This document shows, piece after piece, positions 10,441-21,018 of a stretch of DNA of 29,950 nucleotides. The stretch lies in the NCBI GenBank assembly GCA_015680685.1, contig MNCI01013895.1, forward strand, positions 1,661,259-1,691,208, written 5' to 3'. Within the stretch, counting starts at the first letter, position 1. Every line of letters begins with the position of its first letter. The position numbers and the translations under genes are program-made. Source of the DNA: Gnetum montanum (Eukaryota; Streptophyta; Gnetopsida; Gnetales; Gnetaceae). The notes beneath the pieces are model-generated. The model had not been told where the DNA came from. It saw only the letters and a program-made list of their open reading frames with translations, and did not search any database.

Positions 10441-11389
10441 AAGACTTGCCTTCCCTCTTCCACATTGGCAAGTCTAGGGTGTTGATGGTCATTGTGACAT
10501 GTCATCCTGGTGCTATGCTCTAGTTGCTATGCTTCACTTGCTACGCTCTAGCTATCACTCTTACTTCAAACTATGTTATGCTTTGTAACTCCTCATTCAC
10601 ACTTTGGAAAATGACAGTTTACCCTTGGTGAATCATGCATATATACCCTCTTAGGGTAATTAAATGTGCCACCTACCACATTGACACTTCCACACTTAGG
10701 CAAATTTTCCTAAGTTTCTTATGGAGTGTAGTAAAGGAGGAAAGCATAACAAAGGGTGAGTGTAGCGACCAAAGTTAGAAAAATTTCTAAATTTTTTATA
10801 ACAATCCCAAACTTAGAAAATTTCTAAGATTTTTTTGATTGCCCAGCAAACATCGAACCCAATTTCACAGCACAGACACTCTTTGCTTGGCTTGAACCAA
10901 TGCATCTTGCACAAATCATGGTGTGCTAAGACCTTAAATTGGAAAATCACAGTTTGCTAAGACCTTAAACTGGTAATCCCTAGCCTACTGAGGTCCAAAA
11001 CTGGCATGCATGTTTGCTTTTCTAATGTCCTCTCTTGCATATTTAGGCAATTATTCATTGCATTACTTTCCTCATGTTATGCACTTCGACTCTATTAAGA
11101 CAAATGCAGCTTGACATTTTTTTTGGTTATTTTGTAGGATATGTCATAGGACTACAACATGAGCGCATATGAGCATCTTCATTCACCTCTAGTCCTCATT
11201 GGGCCTCATGGTGACCTCATCTGATACATTAATGCCCAATGCCTAGATCTTGAGTCCACAGCTTATGATGACTACATAACATCTGTAAATGCACCACTAG
11301 ATTAACCCAGCCATCTAGGTAGGGCTCTTGATCTAGAGGCAGGTGACATCACTGAGGATCCCCTCATCGAAGTCCCTGTAGCAACACTC
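10441..11389 (+). other. Leader region upstream of the Tat-type pol; no gag recognisable
   Basis: Non-coding, with several copies of AAATTTCTAA-like words and a few repeat units at 10920-11005. A gag gene would be expected before pol, but no capsid motif or zinc knuckle is visible between 9012 and 11389, so gag is deleted or too decayed to see. Confidence 0.4.
10920..11005 (+). repeat. Three units of the CTTAAACTGG repeat upstream of pol
   Basis: GTGCTAAGACCTTAAATTGG, TTGCTAAGACCTTAAACTGG and a diverged CTACTGAGGTCCAAAACTGG follow each other at about 31-bp spacing. The same unit type forms the array at 14680-15235 on the other side of pol. Confidence 0.65.
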
Positions 11390-12660
11390 AGCAATGAGGT
11401 AAAGATATTAAAACTTAATTCCTTGTTAGAGCCTCAACACATCCAAGACATCGTGAAAACACTTAACAACATCAAGGCATTTTCATGGTCTTATGAGAAT
11501 ATGGTAGGCCTAGATCCTTACATAGTGTAGCACAACATCATCCTTGATCCTCACATAAAACCAGTTAAACATAAAGCCCATAAGGTTAGGCCTAAGGTGG
11601 CATTAGCAGTTCGCGATGAAATCACTAAGCTCCACAAAGCTAGTTTCATCCAAGTAGTTGACTATGCAGACTGGGCCTCCAACATCATGGTTGTACCTAG
11701 GAAAAATGGAAGCATATGCATTTGCATAGACTTTTGAGACCTGAACAATGTGAGCATTAAAGATGATTTCCCATTTCCTAGCATCAACCAATTAGTTGAT
11801 AGTACAGCTAGTCATGCCTTTTTCTCCTTCATGGACAAGTTCTCTGGTTACAACCAGATTTGGATCAACCCAGAGAACCAACTTAGTACAACCTTCATGA
11901 CCCCTTGGGGTATATTTTGCTATACAATGATGCCTTTTGGACTAAAGAACACAAGAGTAGCCTACCAACACACTATGATGTACATCTTTAGTGACTACTT
12001 ATTAGACTTTCTTAATGACTGCATTGATGACATAGCAATTAAGTCCAAAATGGCACATGATCATGCAAATGATTTAGATCGTGCACTTAAATGTTTCCTT
12101 AGACATGACCTTAGGCTAAATCCTAAGATGTCTTCGATGTCAAGATAGGCCACATGCTAGGTTCCATGGTGTCAGAAATAGGCATATGCGTAGACCCCAA
12201 TAAGGTTAAGGCCATCATCAACTTAGCACCGCCAACTAACCTTAAGGAGCTGCGTGGGTTACAAGGTAGATTGCAATTCATATGTCAGTTTATCGCATGG
12301 CTGACTGATAAGCTACAACCAATGTAACATTTTCTTAAAAAGGAAGTCCACTTTGAGTTTATAGCTCAATGCCAAGGGGCATTTGACAACCTCAAATAGG
12401 AGCTAGCTCAGCTTCCAACAGTCTACCCTCCACAAGGAGATAAGCCTTTTTACATCTACCTTACAACTTCTGATATGTCCATTACTTCTCTTCTCTGTCA
12501 AAAGTACAATGATGGTTCAAAAGTTCCTATATATTACCTAAGCCATGTGTTACTGGCCCATGAAGCAAAATAAAATGATGTGGAAAAGAACTACCTCACT
12601 TTAGTATTTGCACTTAAGAAGTGGAGGAATTATCTCTTCTGCAGCTAGGTGAACATCATT
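11390..12660 (+). pseudogene. Reverse transcriptase and first RNase H domain
   Basis: RT motifs in order: VPRKNGS near 11690, FxDLN with Arg replaced by a TGA stop at about 11735, FSGYNQI near 11845, TPWGIF and MPFGLKN at 11900-11950, and CIDDI at 12020-12034, where the two catalytic Asp (normally in a Y-x-DD motif) are kept. The frame shifts near 12130; the following connection region (VDPNKVKAI, then LRGLQGRLQFI) and an RNase H remnant (YYLSHVLL, KNYLTLVFAL) are in the next frame, with stops at Gln positions. Confidence 0.85.
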
Positions 12661-12879
12661 TGCAAAAGCAATGTACTCCGAGTAATCACAACGAACATCT
12701 ACAAAAGTAGTCAAATCGCATAGTGGAAAGCAATAACCACAAAGTTTGACTTGCATTACATAGCACAAGCATCAACCAAAGGTTAAGCAATAGCCACACA
12801 ACTCACAACTTCACCAATAAACAATCAAGTAATCATAGATTCGAAATTCCTAGATGAGCATGTTAGCACTATAACCCAA

Positions 12880-13316
12880 TTGCCTACCAACTTTGAGGTA
12901 ATGTTACACTTCGATGATGCTTCAACCTCTCAAAAAGGTAGTGTCGCTGTTGTAATCATGTTTCCCTCTAGGGAGATTCAACCCTTTGCTTATCACTTTA
13001 CATATCCATGCACTAACAATGTAGCAGAGTACAAAGGTCTCCTTAGAGGTCTTATAGTAGCTTGTGACCTAGGAACCCGAAACCTAGCAATCCAAGGTGA
13101 TTCATAGTTAGTCATTAACCAAGTTACAGAGGTTTACACTTGTAAAGCACAACACTTGCAACCTTATTGTGACTTGGCGAAGCATTTTCTTCGATGGTTT
13201 ACAAATATAGATGTCCAACACACTTCCCACAACAAGAATGCCATTGTCGATGCATTAGCCATATTAGCCATAAGCATTGGACCTAACATATTTCATGCTT
13301 TGCCTGCTCAGTAACA
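12880..13316 (+). pseudogene. Second (archaeal-type) RNase H domain
   Basis: LHFDDASTSQKG, CTNNVAEYKGLL, IQGDS and NAIVDALAIL follow in order. The four acidic residues expected for an archaeal-type RNase H (Asp, Glu, Asp, Asp) are all present. One TAG stop follows GDS, where Gln is usual. This domain is the hallmark of Tat-lineage elements. Confidence 0.8.
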
Positions 13317-13322
13317 AATTGC

Positions 13323-14633
13323 ATGGAACCTATCATGCAAGTAACTGACATTGCATCCATATCCACAACAAGCATAGCTCATGCATAAGAGTGGTATGAT
13401 GACATCAAGTCATACCTTCAATAGGGTGAGCCTCTACAACATCTGACCACTACCCAAAAGGATGTAATGCAGAAATGGTTATGGAAATACATCCTCGTAG
13501 GTGAAAGCACACTTTGTCATAGATCCTATGATGGCATACTACTAACCTGCGTTAGTGATGGTGAAGTGCAAACAATCATTGATTAGGTCCACGAGGAACT
13601 TTATGGAGGCCACATAGAACCCATGGCAATGGCATCAAAAATTAGATGCTTAGGCTACTATTGGCCTTACATGGAGCACAATTACATTTCCAAGGTTAAG
13701 ATGTGCGATGTGTATCAATGGCATGGCAACTTAATGCACGTTCCACCCACTAAATTGCACACAGTGCAAATCACGTGGCCATTCCAATGTTGGAGGTTGG
13801 ATATCATAGGGTTCATCATGCCTAAGTCCTCTACAGGACATAACTTCATCATAACTGCAATCGAATATTTTACCAAGTGGGTTAAAGCTATTTACCTTAG
13901 GAGGACCACATCACAGCAAGATTGCAAATTCATCCTTGATAATAAAGTGACCTAATTTGGCCTACCCATGACCATTGTCACGAATAACTAGCCACAATTT
14001 AGTAGTGTAGAAACCAAAGCCTTCTATGAATAGCTTGACATCAAGCATTCCTTCTCATCAACATACTACCCATAGGTGAATGGCTAGGCAAAGGCCACAA
14101 ATAAGGTCATCATCAACCTTCTAAAGAAGATGCTTAGCAACAACAAATGGCGATGGCACAAGTAGTTGGTTTATGCACTATGGGCCTACCACACAACATG
14201 CAAAATGATAACAGGTAAGACACCATATAGCCTTATGTATGGGTCTGAAGTAATTTTACCTCTTGAATTGTAGGTCCCATCTCTCCGTGTAATTCTCCCA
14301 AGCTTCATTGATGAGGCCGAAAATAATGAGTCGAGAACCATTGACCTCAACTCTATAGAGGAGCAGAACATGCAAACACTTGATCACATTGAATGGTACC
14401 AAGAGAAGCAACAGTAAAAGCACTACCACAATTAGCATCAATGCCTGATCAAGAGAGGGGACCTAGTCTTTAATGTCATTCGTGAACTCACAAACAAATT
14501 CTCAGCCAATTGGAAAAGGCCTTTCTTGGTCACCAAGGCCTATGACAACGAAGCATTCAAACTTACTGAGCTAGATGGTAATGAGTTTGCCAATCTAGTC
14601 AACCATTGGTACCTAAAGCCATACTACACCTAG
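13323..14633 (+). pseudogene. Integrase, catalytically dead
   Basis: The N-terminal zinc-binding region is damaged: the expected CxxC is CDVY near 13705. In the core, the first Asp (DIIGF) is kept, the second is Asn (IVTNN) and the Glu of NGQAEATNK is Lys. The latter two fit G-to-A changes. Core landmarks GYYWPYM, FTKWVKAI, FGLPMTIV and ALWAYHTT are clear. The C-terminal segment (RGDLVFNVIR, then NWKRPF and YLKPYY) matches the usual tail without a chromodomain. Confidence 0.85.
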
Positions 14634-14679
14634 CACACAACACCACATCAACGATAAAACAAGGTAAGCAAGAGTCCGC

Positions 14680-15235
14680 TATGACTATAAACTGGCACAA
14701 CATAGTCTGTTATGATTTTAAACTGGCACAAATTGTCTTTGGGCTATGACATTAAACTGGCACCCACAACACACCCATCTGCTATGACGTTAAACTGGTA
14801 CAGATCATCCTTGGGCTACAATGTTAAATTGGCAACCACAGCACACCCTTCCGCTATGATGTTAAACTGGCATAGCTCGTCCTTGAGTTACAATATTAAA
14901 TTGCCACTCATAGTAGACTTATTTGTTATCATGTTAAACTGGCACAGCTCATCCTTGGGCTATGACACTAAACTGGCATCCATAGCATAGTCCTCTATGT
15001 CTTTAAACTGGCACTGACCGTCCTTGTGTCATGACAATAAATTGGCACAACATCCACCATCTGCTACTACATTAAACTAGCACACAACAATTTTCTAGGA
15101 CTACAACCTATCACATCACGGTCTGCCAAGATCTTAAACTAGGTTCATGGTCTGCTAGGACCTTAAACTGGGTTCACACTCTACTAAGACCTTAAACTAG
15201 CATGGCATGATGTCCAATAGGACCTTAAACTAGGT
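14680..15235 (+). repeat. Tandem array, about 34-bp unit, ~16 units
   Basis: Units of the form CTATGACATTAAACTGGCAC recur at about 14681, 14711, 14747, 14783, 14852, 14926, 14960, 14993, 15028 and 15062. A variant form CTAAGACCTTAAACTAGG is at 15124-15235. Units diverge by several bases. Tat-lineage elements are known for hypervariable tandem repeats between pol and the 3' LTR, and this array begins about 45 bp after the pol stop. The open frame across it is a by-product of the repeat. Confidence 0.8.
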
Positions 15236-15362
15236 TTTTAATTCAACACACACAACTTAATACACATAGTTCTATGGACAAGCGAGCACAAATACTTCCA
15301 ATCCTTTTTCATCTGCCCACATCTCAATGGGCTGGGTGGGATAGGGTATTATAGTTTCACAA

Positions 15363-16292
15363 TGGACTTCATTCCATCAACAAAAAGCCTCTAGAACATT
15401 TGTAGTAGTGTCGTCGTTGGCATTTTACTGATCCTCCGAAGATGCCCTCGAGCATTTTGCTGACCTTTTAGAGCTACCACCACCATCACTAGTAGTACCA
15501 TACCTAGGCCATGTCAACAACATCATTAGCATTGGTTGGGCCTCTCACCTTTAGCACCACCTGCTGGAGTCCCAGCAGTACTGTGGCCTAGCGACAACAC
15601 TGCCATCCTTCAGCCCTTACCATTGCCTGGGCTTGGATGTGCATCCAACAACATGGCTCCTTGCCATCCTGCTAGATTTCTAAGCTTTTGCCCTTAGTGT
15701 GGAGTCTTGAGCACCTACATTGCCACCACCTTTGGCCACTCACTGGCCTTTCTTGGGTGCTCACTTCCAATGTGGCTACTGGAGCTTTTGTAGCCTTTTA
15801 GCTCTGGCATCTGCACTAGCCTTCCTACTTTGCGACTACAAGCTCTCGCAACTAGTCCAACACTCATGGCACTTACAACACCCTTACAACCAAAATTTTA
15901 CTCTTATTTCCCATGTTGTGTGGTTGCTTTCTTGTTTCCTCTACATTGTGTTTGCAAGACAAACCCCCGGAGGCAGTTGTTCAAAGGCACATTTCATCGT
16001 AGCAGCAAGGCATCACATTACTTTGACATGCTTAGTTGGACTCACTGAGCTGATCAAGAGTGCACACCCCTACTATCCTTACTATAACCCATTCACATTT
16101 GTCCCTTTACCTTACATTTTCCCTACCTTCCCTTTAAGCTACTCTAATGAACATGGCACCCTTCTTTCAATCGACTACAAAACCCATGATAGATGTAATG
16201 CAACTCATCCCATGGGAAGCCTCTGTGGGATAGTCAAAGCCCAGGTGAATGTAATGCAACTCATCTCAGGGGAGAAAACACCTATCCTATAG
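15363..16292 (+). pseudogene. Possible decayed reading frame, unknown
   Basis: One frame stays open from 15363 to 16292 apart from four stops (TGA near 15429, TAG near 15558, TAA near 15681, TGA near 15708). The longest open part, from ATG 15720, is 190 codons with hydrophobic stretches and many His, Pro and Leu. I recognise no domain. It may be a remnant of an extra ORF in the 3' part of the Tat-type element, or chance in a C-rich, stop-poor region. Confidence 0.25.
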
Positions 16293-17371
16293 GCATGATG
16301 CAATTACCTCTAAGCAAAGCCCGTCAAATGGCACACAATCCACTCGATGATAACCATCTTGCCGCTAGCATTTTGCAAAGAAAGAAAAAATCATAAAACT
16401 TAAAAAATAGAAAAAAAAGGATAACACATACCCCGAAGTAAAATTTAGCAAAGCTACAATATCACAGCCAACACAACCCTGAATTCATGATGACCTTCTT
16501 ACAAGCACTCCAATGAGAGGCCAACATGTCAAGGGCAAGCCATCCTAGTGCTATGGGTGATAGCTCTCTCATAAGCACTCCAACCAGAGGCCATCGTTTG
16601 ACGATAAGCCACCTTGGTGTCATGATCATAGTTAGTTAGGCTAACTCCACATCTTGCAGCATTATACATCATTTTCATCTCATTCCTCCCTTGCTATCCC
16701 CAAGCCAATTCTCTACATCCATTACCTACAACGTGCTATGACCTTTAGCACTCTTAAGCCTAGTGAAGCATCATCCAATCAAGTACCAACAAGCAATGTT
16801 AGTATTGTGTCTACTATGGTGTTTTAGGTTCTTTGTCAATGTCTCTTGGGCCACTCTTCCAACCATCGACAAAGTGGGGCTAATAAAACACCATCAAATT
16901 CAAGTAACAACACTTCAACAACAAATTTTTCTAAGTGTCAAAGTAAGGAAAAAATTTTCAAAGTGTTTGGCCCATGATTCCACTACTAGGGCTATGCTCT
17001 AGAGCATAGCTAGCATAGCATGCAACATAGAACTAGATTTGCAAAAATTTTGAAGTGTTAAACAGTAGCTGCAAAAATTTTTCTAAGTGTCTTGCTATGC
17101 TCACATTCCTCCTACTGTGCTCTCAGCATAGCAAGCGTACCAATGCTCTGGTGGCTAGTTTACACTAGTGTCAAGCCAGAAGTTGTCAAGCTACCTCAGC
17201 ATGGAAGGGGCATTTGGCAGATTTTGTAACTCATGGAGCTAGCCCTCCTATTATGCTCTCTAGCATAACTGGTGTAACAAGCATAAGCATTGTAATTTTT
17301 GCTAGATTTTTCTAAGTGTCCATGCTATGCCTTATCCCATCCTACTACACTCACTAGTTTAGTAGGCATAG
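16293..17371. other. Gene-free stretch rich in GCATAGC words, probable LTR remnant
   Basis: No coding region is seen. Two similar ~85-bp passages (GCACTCCAATGAGAGGCCA near 16506 and GCACTCCAACCAGAGGCCA near 16576) suggest an old duplication. ATTTTTCTAAGTGTC occurs at about 16926, 17078 and 17306, and GCATAGC is frequent. The stretch ends exactly where the LTR of the minus-strand element begins. Confidence 0.4.
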
Positions 17372-18176
17372 TGATGAGTGGTGAGGTACCCCTACACTCA
17401 ACCATACAAATACGAGTGTTTCATGCACGATGCGGTCAAACTCCAAGGACTAAGTGCTTACGTGCCCTAATGGAACACTTAAGGTTAATCAATCATTGTC
17501 TTCCTAGACTTACTTGTATTGTCACGGTTGTATGGTTAAGTAAGTCTAAGGTACATGATTTTTCTATCTTTTATCTTTTTATCGCCTATGCTAAGAGAGG
17601 AAAGGGTGAAGAGACTAAGTAACTAACTTTCACTAACTAAGCTTTAATCGTCCTAGCATCAGTATCCATTCCCACTTGTTGTACACACCGTGAACCAGTG
17701 TAATGCTACTGGGATTACCAAATACTATTCGTTACTGGGTTACCAAGCATAGCATATGTGCTCAAAGCGGTCGTACTGAATGCACTTAACTAGGAGAGTT
17801 GAGGGTTGAGAGTGATTAATTGTCTAAGAAAGCATTTAAAAATTTAGCAATAATCAAAGTCCTATTTAGCTTAGTCCATGCACTACAAGGTTTATCAGAA
17901 AGTTCGTCTTTATTTCTGCACACAAATGTGTGCTCAGGTACAATTTGCTCGAATAAATATCTGTTCACTTTGAGACTCCTACTGTAGGCACATGGAAATT
18001 ATTCTATCTCTGGAATGGTAAAATTTCCAGAGTTTAGCTAAGGGTCTAGATCTAGATGGCAAAATAAGGGAAAGCCGCCTCTTATTTATAGAACTGGCAA
18101 CGGGTTGTGATATCGCATACACGATATCACAGGGGCCGATGTGATGTCACAGCCCATGCGATATCACGTCCCATCA
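17372..18176 (-). repeat. 3' LTR of the minus-strand element, 805 bp
   Basis: The ends are TGATGGGACG and CTCATCA, a short TG...CA inverted repeat. The inner edge abuts the polypurine tract; the outer edge at 17372 is fixed by the same TGATGAG start in the other copy at 23622. The U3 promoter block occupies 18082-18176. Positions 17372-17994 repeat directly as 23622-24245. Confidence 0.85.
18082..18170 (-). promoter_or_regulatory. U3 promoter with CpG-decayed copy of the 24-bp palindrome
   Basis: On the minus strand, GCGATATCAC-type palindromes are followed by TATA-like CTATAAATAAG (18091-18081). Positions 18107-18130 align without gaps to the perfect palindrome at 29919-29942 and differ at 4 of 24 positions; every difference is a CpG-to-TpG/CpA change. 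A further GCGATATCAC lies at 18158-18167. Confidence 0.65.
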
Positions 18177-18190
18177 TACCCCCATGACTG
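18177..18190 (-). other. Polypurine tract of the minus-strand element
   Basis: On the minus strand CAGTCATGGGGGTA directly precedes the LTR start TGATGGGACG, as at 4531-4544 in the plus-strand element. Confidence 0.75.
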
Positions 18191-20013
18191 AATGAAAACT
18201 CATCCTCGAGTTCCTTACAAAATATTGGGAAGGTATGGGATTATTGACTTGAATGAGACTAATGGTGAATAGGGTGACATGTGAATGGATCATCATTATA
18301 ATACATGGCAAAATTTAGTGTTCATGACAACAAGAGTGAACACTACACACATTTGACATCCAGCCTTATCTGGCAGTTGAGAGAGAAAAGAGAAGAGAGA
18401 GAGAAAAGAAGAAGTTTGTTGCTGCCAATGCCAAGATTGCGCCTTTCGTTATCCATCCATAAGTGTGCCATCAATCTTGTTCCTTGCACGACTGCTTTAG
18501 CACCAGTCCATTCCAAGTGTTTCCTCCAAATCCAATCCATTATTGTATGATTGCCATCTACACACACAACATAGTCTTATATAAGCAAGGGTAAGTGAAG
18601 CATAATGAAATTGATACCTTGCTTCGGTGTAAGGTCCATTGGCTGAGTTGTGATATGGCTAATATGGATCTAAAGGTATAATAATGGTGATTACCCGAGG
18701 TGTAGGGATTAAGAGAAAAATCAAAAAAATTGGACCAGGACCCCCATGACTGAGAGTGAACCTCTGGTAGCAATAGAATGGAAAAAGAAAAGGAATAAGA
18801 AAGATGAAGAAAAAGAAACTACAGCCACGCCAATAAAATGGATTTCAAAGATGGAAATGAACAAAATAGATGGTGATTGCGGAAATGTTTAAGGGAAAGA
18901 AATTAACGGATGCACCAAATAGGAATGTCAGTGGGTCCTCCCCAAAGCAAGCTTATGCCCTTAATGCCCTGACAATCCCACATTCAAAGAGTTTGTAGGC
19001 TCTAGAAATGTTATTCGGAAGCAAGAGTTAAAGTTTTAACCACAAGAGTTTACCAAAAAGAAAACAATGCATCAACCAAAGTATAGACTACTGATATAAT
19101 CAGCAATGAGGTGAACAATGGAGAAAGAATGATGGAAAGAAGAGGACGGAATGGAGTCTCAAGAACAAGTTGATGTACAGCCCCTTATGTATTAATGTTA
19201 ATGTGACTTAGTAGATCCCATTCCAAATCCAGCCTCAAAAAATAAACATTCAGTGACTTCGCATTAATACATTCGACCTATCCATCCACTTGAAGTAACA
19301 AGAATGCTTCCCCCAAAGAGCCACCACCATTCCGACAAAACGAAAGAGAAGAAAGTAGGAAGTGAGAAGGACCTTAGTTAAAGGGAACATATTTATTTTA
19401 GTTCCATAACTAGTGCTTGTAGCCCAAGTGATTATTTTTTCTAAGGGGTGTGCTTTGAATTCTCACTATTTTTTTTTTACGTGAGAACCACACTATGCAA
19501 AGACTTATTATTTTTATTTTTTTAGCTTCCCGATAATGTGGCAACATCAGAACAGTAAGAAAACTCAAGAAGAAAACATCCAAGCACCCAAGAGAATGGT
19601 CAGCACAAGTGCATAAAATCCCCTTGAAGTCACACCCTTTTCAATCCTTGAGTCTTTCCTTAGTTTGAGAAATGCCCAGTCACCGATTCGTTGATAGTTC
19701 TTATTATTGAAAAAGGGACTGTATTGTTCCAAGCCAAGAGAGACCATAAAAATTTATGGATGCATGGATGATGTGGACTCATTGTCTGTTATATCAAAAG
19801 AACCATACCTTAGTATTGACATCATAACTTAAAGGTAAAATCCAAACATCAACAATTAATGGAATATAGTTCATACCATCTTCAGAGCACTTATTACATG
19901 ACGAATCACACAAAGAAATGAAAAAGTATAAACAATGTTGTAAAACAAAAATAAGAAAAGTTAAAGAAATTTGTAAAACAAAAACTTAAAAAGAAACTGA
20001 GGGCCTTGAATGA
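18191..20013 (-). other. Long 3' untranslated region with a second PPT-like copy and TATA
   Basis: No recognisable gene. On the minus strand, CAGTCATGGGGGTCC is at 18753-18739 and a palindromic TATA, CTTATATAAG, at 18585-18576, just before a short frame of 74 codons (18567-18343) with no recognised domain. In the related plus-strand element the equivalent position, after an internal PPT-like copy, holds the 924-codon frame. The region is otherwise AT-rich with purine and T runs. Confidence 0.45.
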
Positions 20014-21018
20014 TTAGCATAGGTGGCCATCTCCCCCATGACTAAATTGGAAGGGAGAGATCCAAAATAATGAGTGAGGTTGTCCTCTCTCAAATGTGCG
20101 ATGTGCATAGACCATTCTAGGTTCATGATAAAGGTTGGTTGGTTGCACACAGACTAGTATTCTCCTATCGGAGTACTCATTTGGATTTTCTAAGAGTTTC
20201 CAACTTCCTTTGATTGGTGGTTTTAGATTAAGGGTTGGAAGTTGGCGACACTCTTGCTCCATTGCATCTATGCTTTCTACGTGGGTGCAAGTTGGTCCCC
20301 CAGTTAGTTCCATGCATATTGGTGGGTTGCTCTCTTGATTAGCTGTCAACCACTGGGTGTTTTCTTATTGTCTGGTTACTACATACAGGCACCTTTGTAT
20401 GTTAACTTCTGGTGCACACCTGTTGCATGCAGGAGATGCTGAATGTTCCTGCACACCATCACCCTCTTTATCACTATATGTGATGCATGGAACCTTCTTC
20501 TTCTCGATCTTTCCATAAGTGTTTTCCTTAGATATTTCCAAGGAAAGATTATAGATCCCTAGGCATGCATTTATGGTACTTAGCCATGCCCTCCCCATTA
20601 TTATTGGAAAGTCCCCTTTTTCATTGTTTACTTGGATCACTAGGAAATCAGCTGGGTATGATCAACCACACATAGTGGTAACGATGTCCTCTACCAATCC
20701 CAAGAGAACAATGATGGACTGGTCAGCCAGCTCTAAGCAAATATTTCTCTTCTTTAGTGGAGGAAAGTTCCAGGCTTTATACATCTCCTACGATATCAAG
20801 TTGACTCTGGAACCTAAGTCCAGAAGAGCTTTACATGGTTCATTCCCAACGACTTGGAGGTAGATTAAGGGACTTCCAGGATCATAGAGTTTCCTAGGAA
20901 GGTGGCCTTCCTTGATCCAGTCAGTAACAGTATGTGTTAACATAATTGTATGCGTTGAGCTCTGTTGTTGATTTGAAATTTGAAGCTTTATTTGATGGAG
21001 GAACGTTCGGAGGCTCAA
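20014..21018 (-). pseudogene. Retrotransposon aspartic protease with a ~110-residue C-terminal extension
   Basis: The active-site block KALLDLGSRVNLIS ends near 20788; the Asp-Leu-Gly variant of D-T/S-G is usual for Athila-like plant elements. It is followed by a flap-like region and by GDFPIIMGRAWLST, the expected second landmark. The frame is open from 21018 to TAA at 20016-20014 apart from three stops (after NLIS, at TGA near 20660, at TAA near 20365). The region after the protease (20349-20014) encodes a Cys/His/Pro-containing tail that I do not recognise. The frame ends where reverse transcriptase would normally follow, so pol is absent by structure rather than by decay. gag lies in a different frame just upstream. 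Confidence 0.7.
20031..20046 (-). other. PPT-like sequence within the end of the protease frame
   Basis: The minus-strand TTTAGTCATGGGGGAG is identical over 16 bases to 1305-1320 on the plus strand. It lies in the last codons of the protease frame and starts the shared untranslated 3' region, so it may mark an old recombination joint where pol was lost. Confidence 0.4.

Larger units (their letters stand above)
11390..14633 (+). pseudogene. pol: Ty3/gypsy (Tat-type) pol: RT, RNase H, second RNase H, integrase
   Basis: Order RT - RNase H - archaeal-type RNase H - integrase is that of the Tat lineage, the plant Ty3/gypsy group with a second RNase H domain. The frame changes near 12130 and near 13317. 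About twenty in-frame stops occur, mostly TAG, several at glutamines that are near-invariant in the family, for example both Gln of the PQxNGQ motif near 14070-14090 and the Gln of GDSQ at 13105. No gag or protease precedes it. The frame ends with TAG at 14631, after which the tandem array begins. Confidence 0.85.

Noticed and set aside
14712-14990. Open frame with repeated LNWH and LGYD words, looking like a repeat protein.
   Set aside because: It is a by-product of the 34-bp tandem array, whose period is not constant and not a multiple of three, and the units decay without respect to codons.
14680-15235. CRISPR-like regular repeat array.
   Set aside because: The units are contiguous, diverged tandem copies without unique spacers, in plant retrotransposon DNA.
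18343-18567. Minus-strand 74-codon frame after TATA and TGTGTAG as a shortened homologue of the 924-codon ORF.
   Set aside because: It occupies the equivalent position, but I see no sequence similarity to the start of the longer frame.
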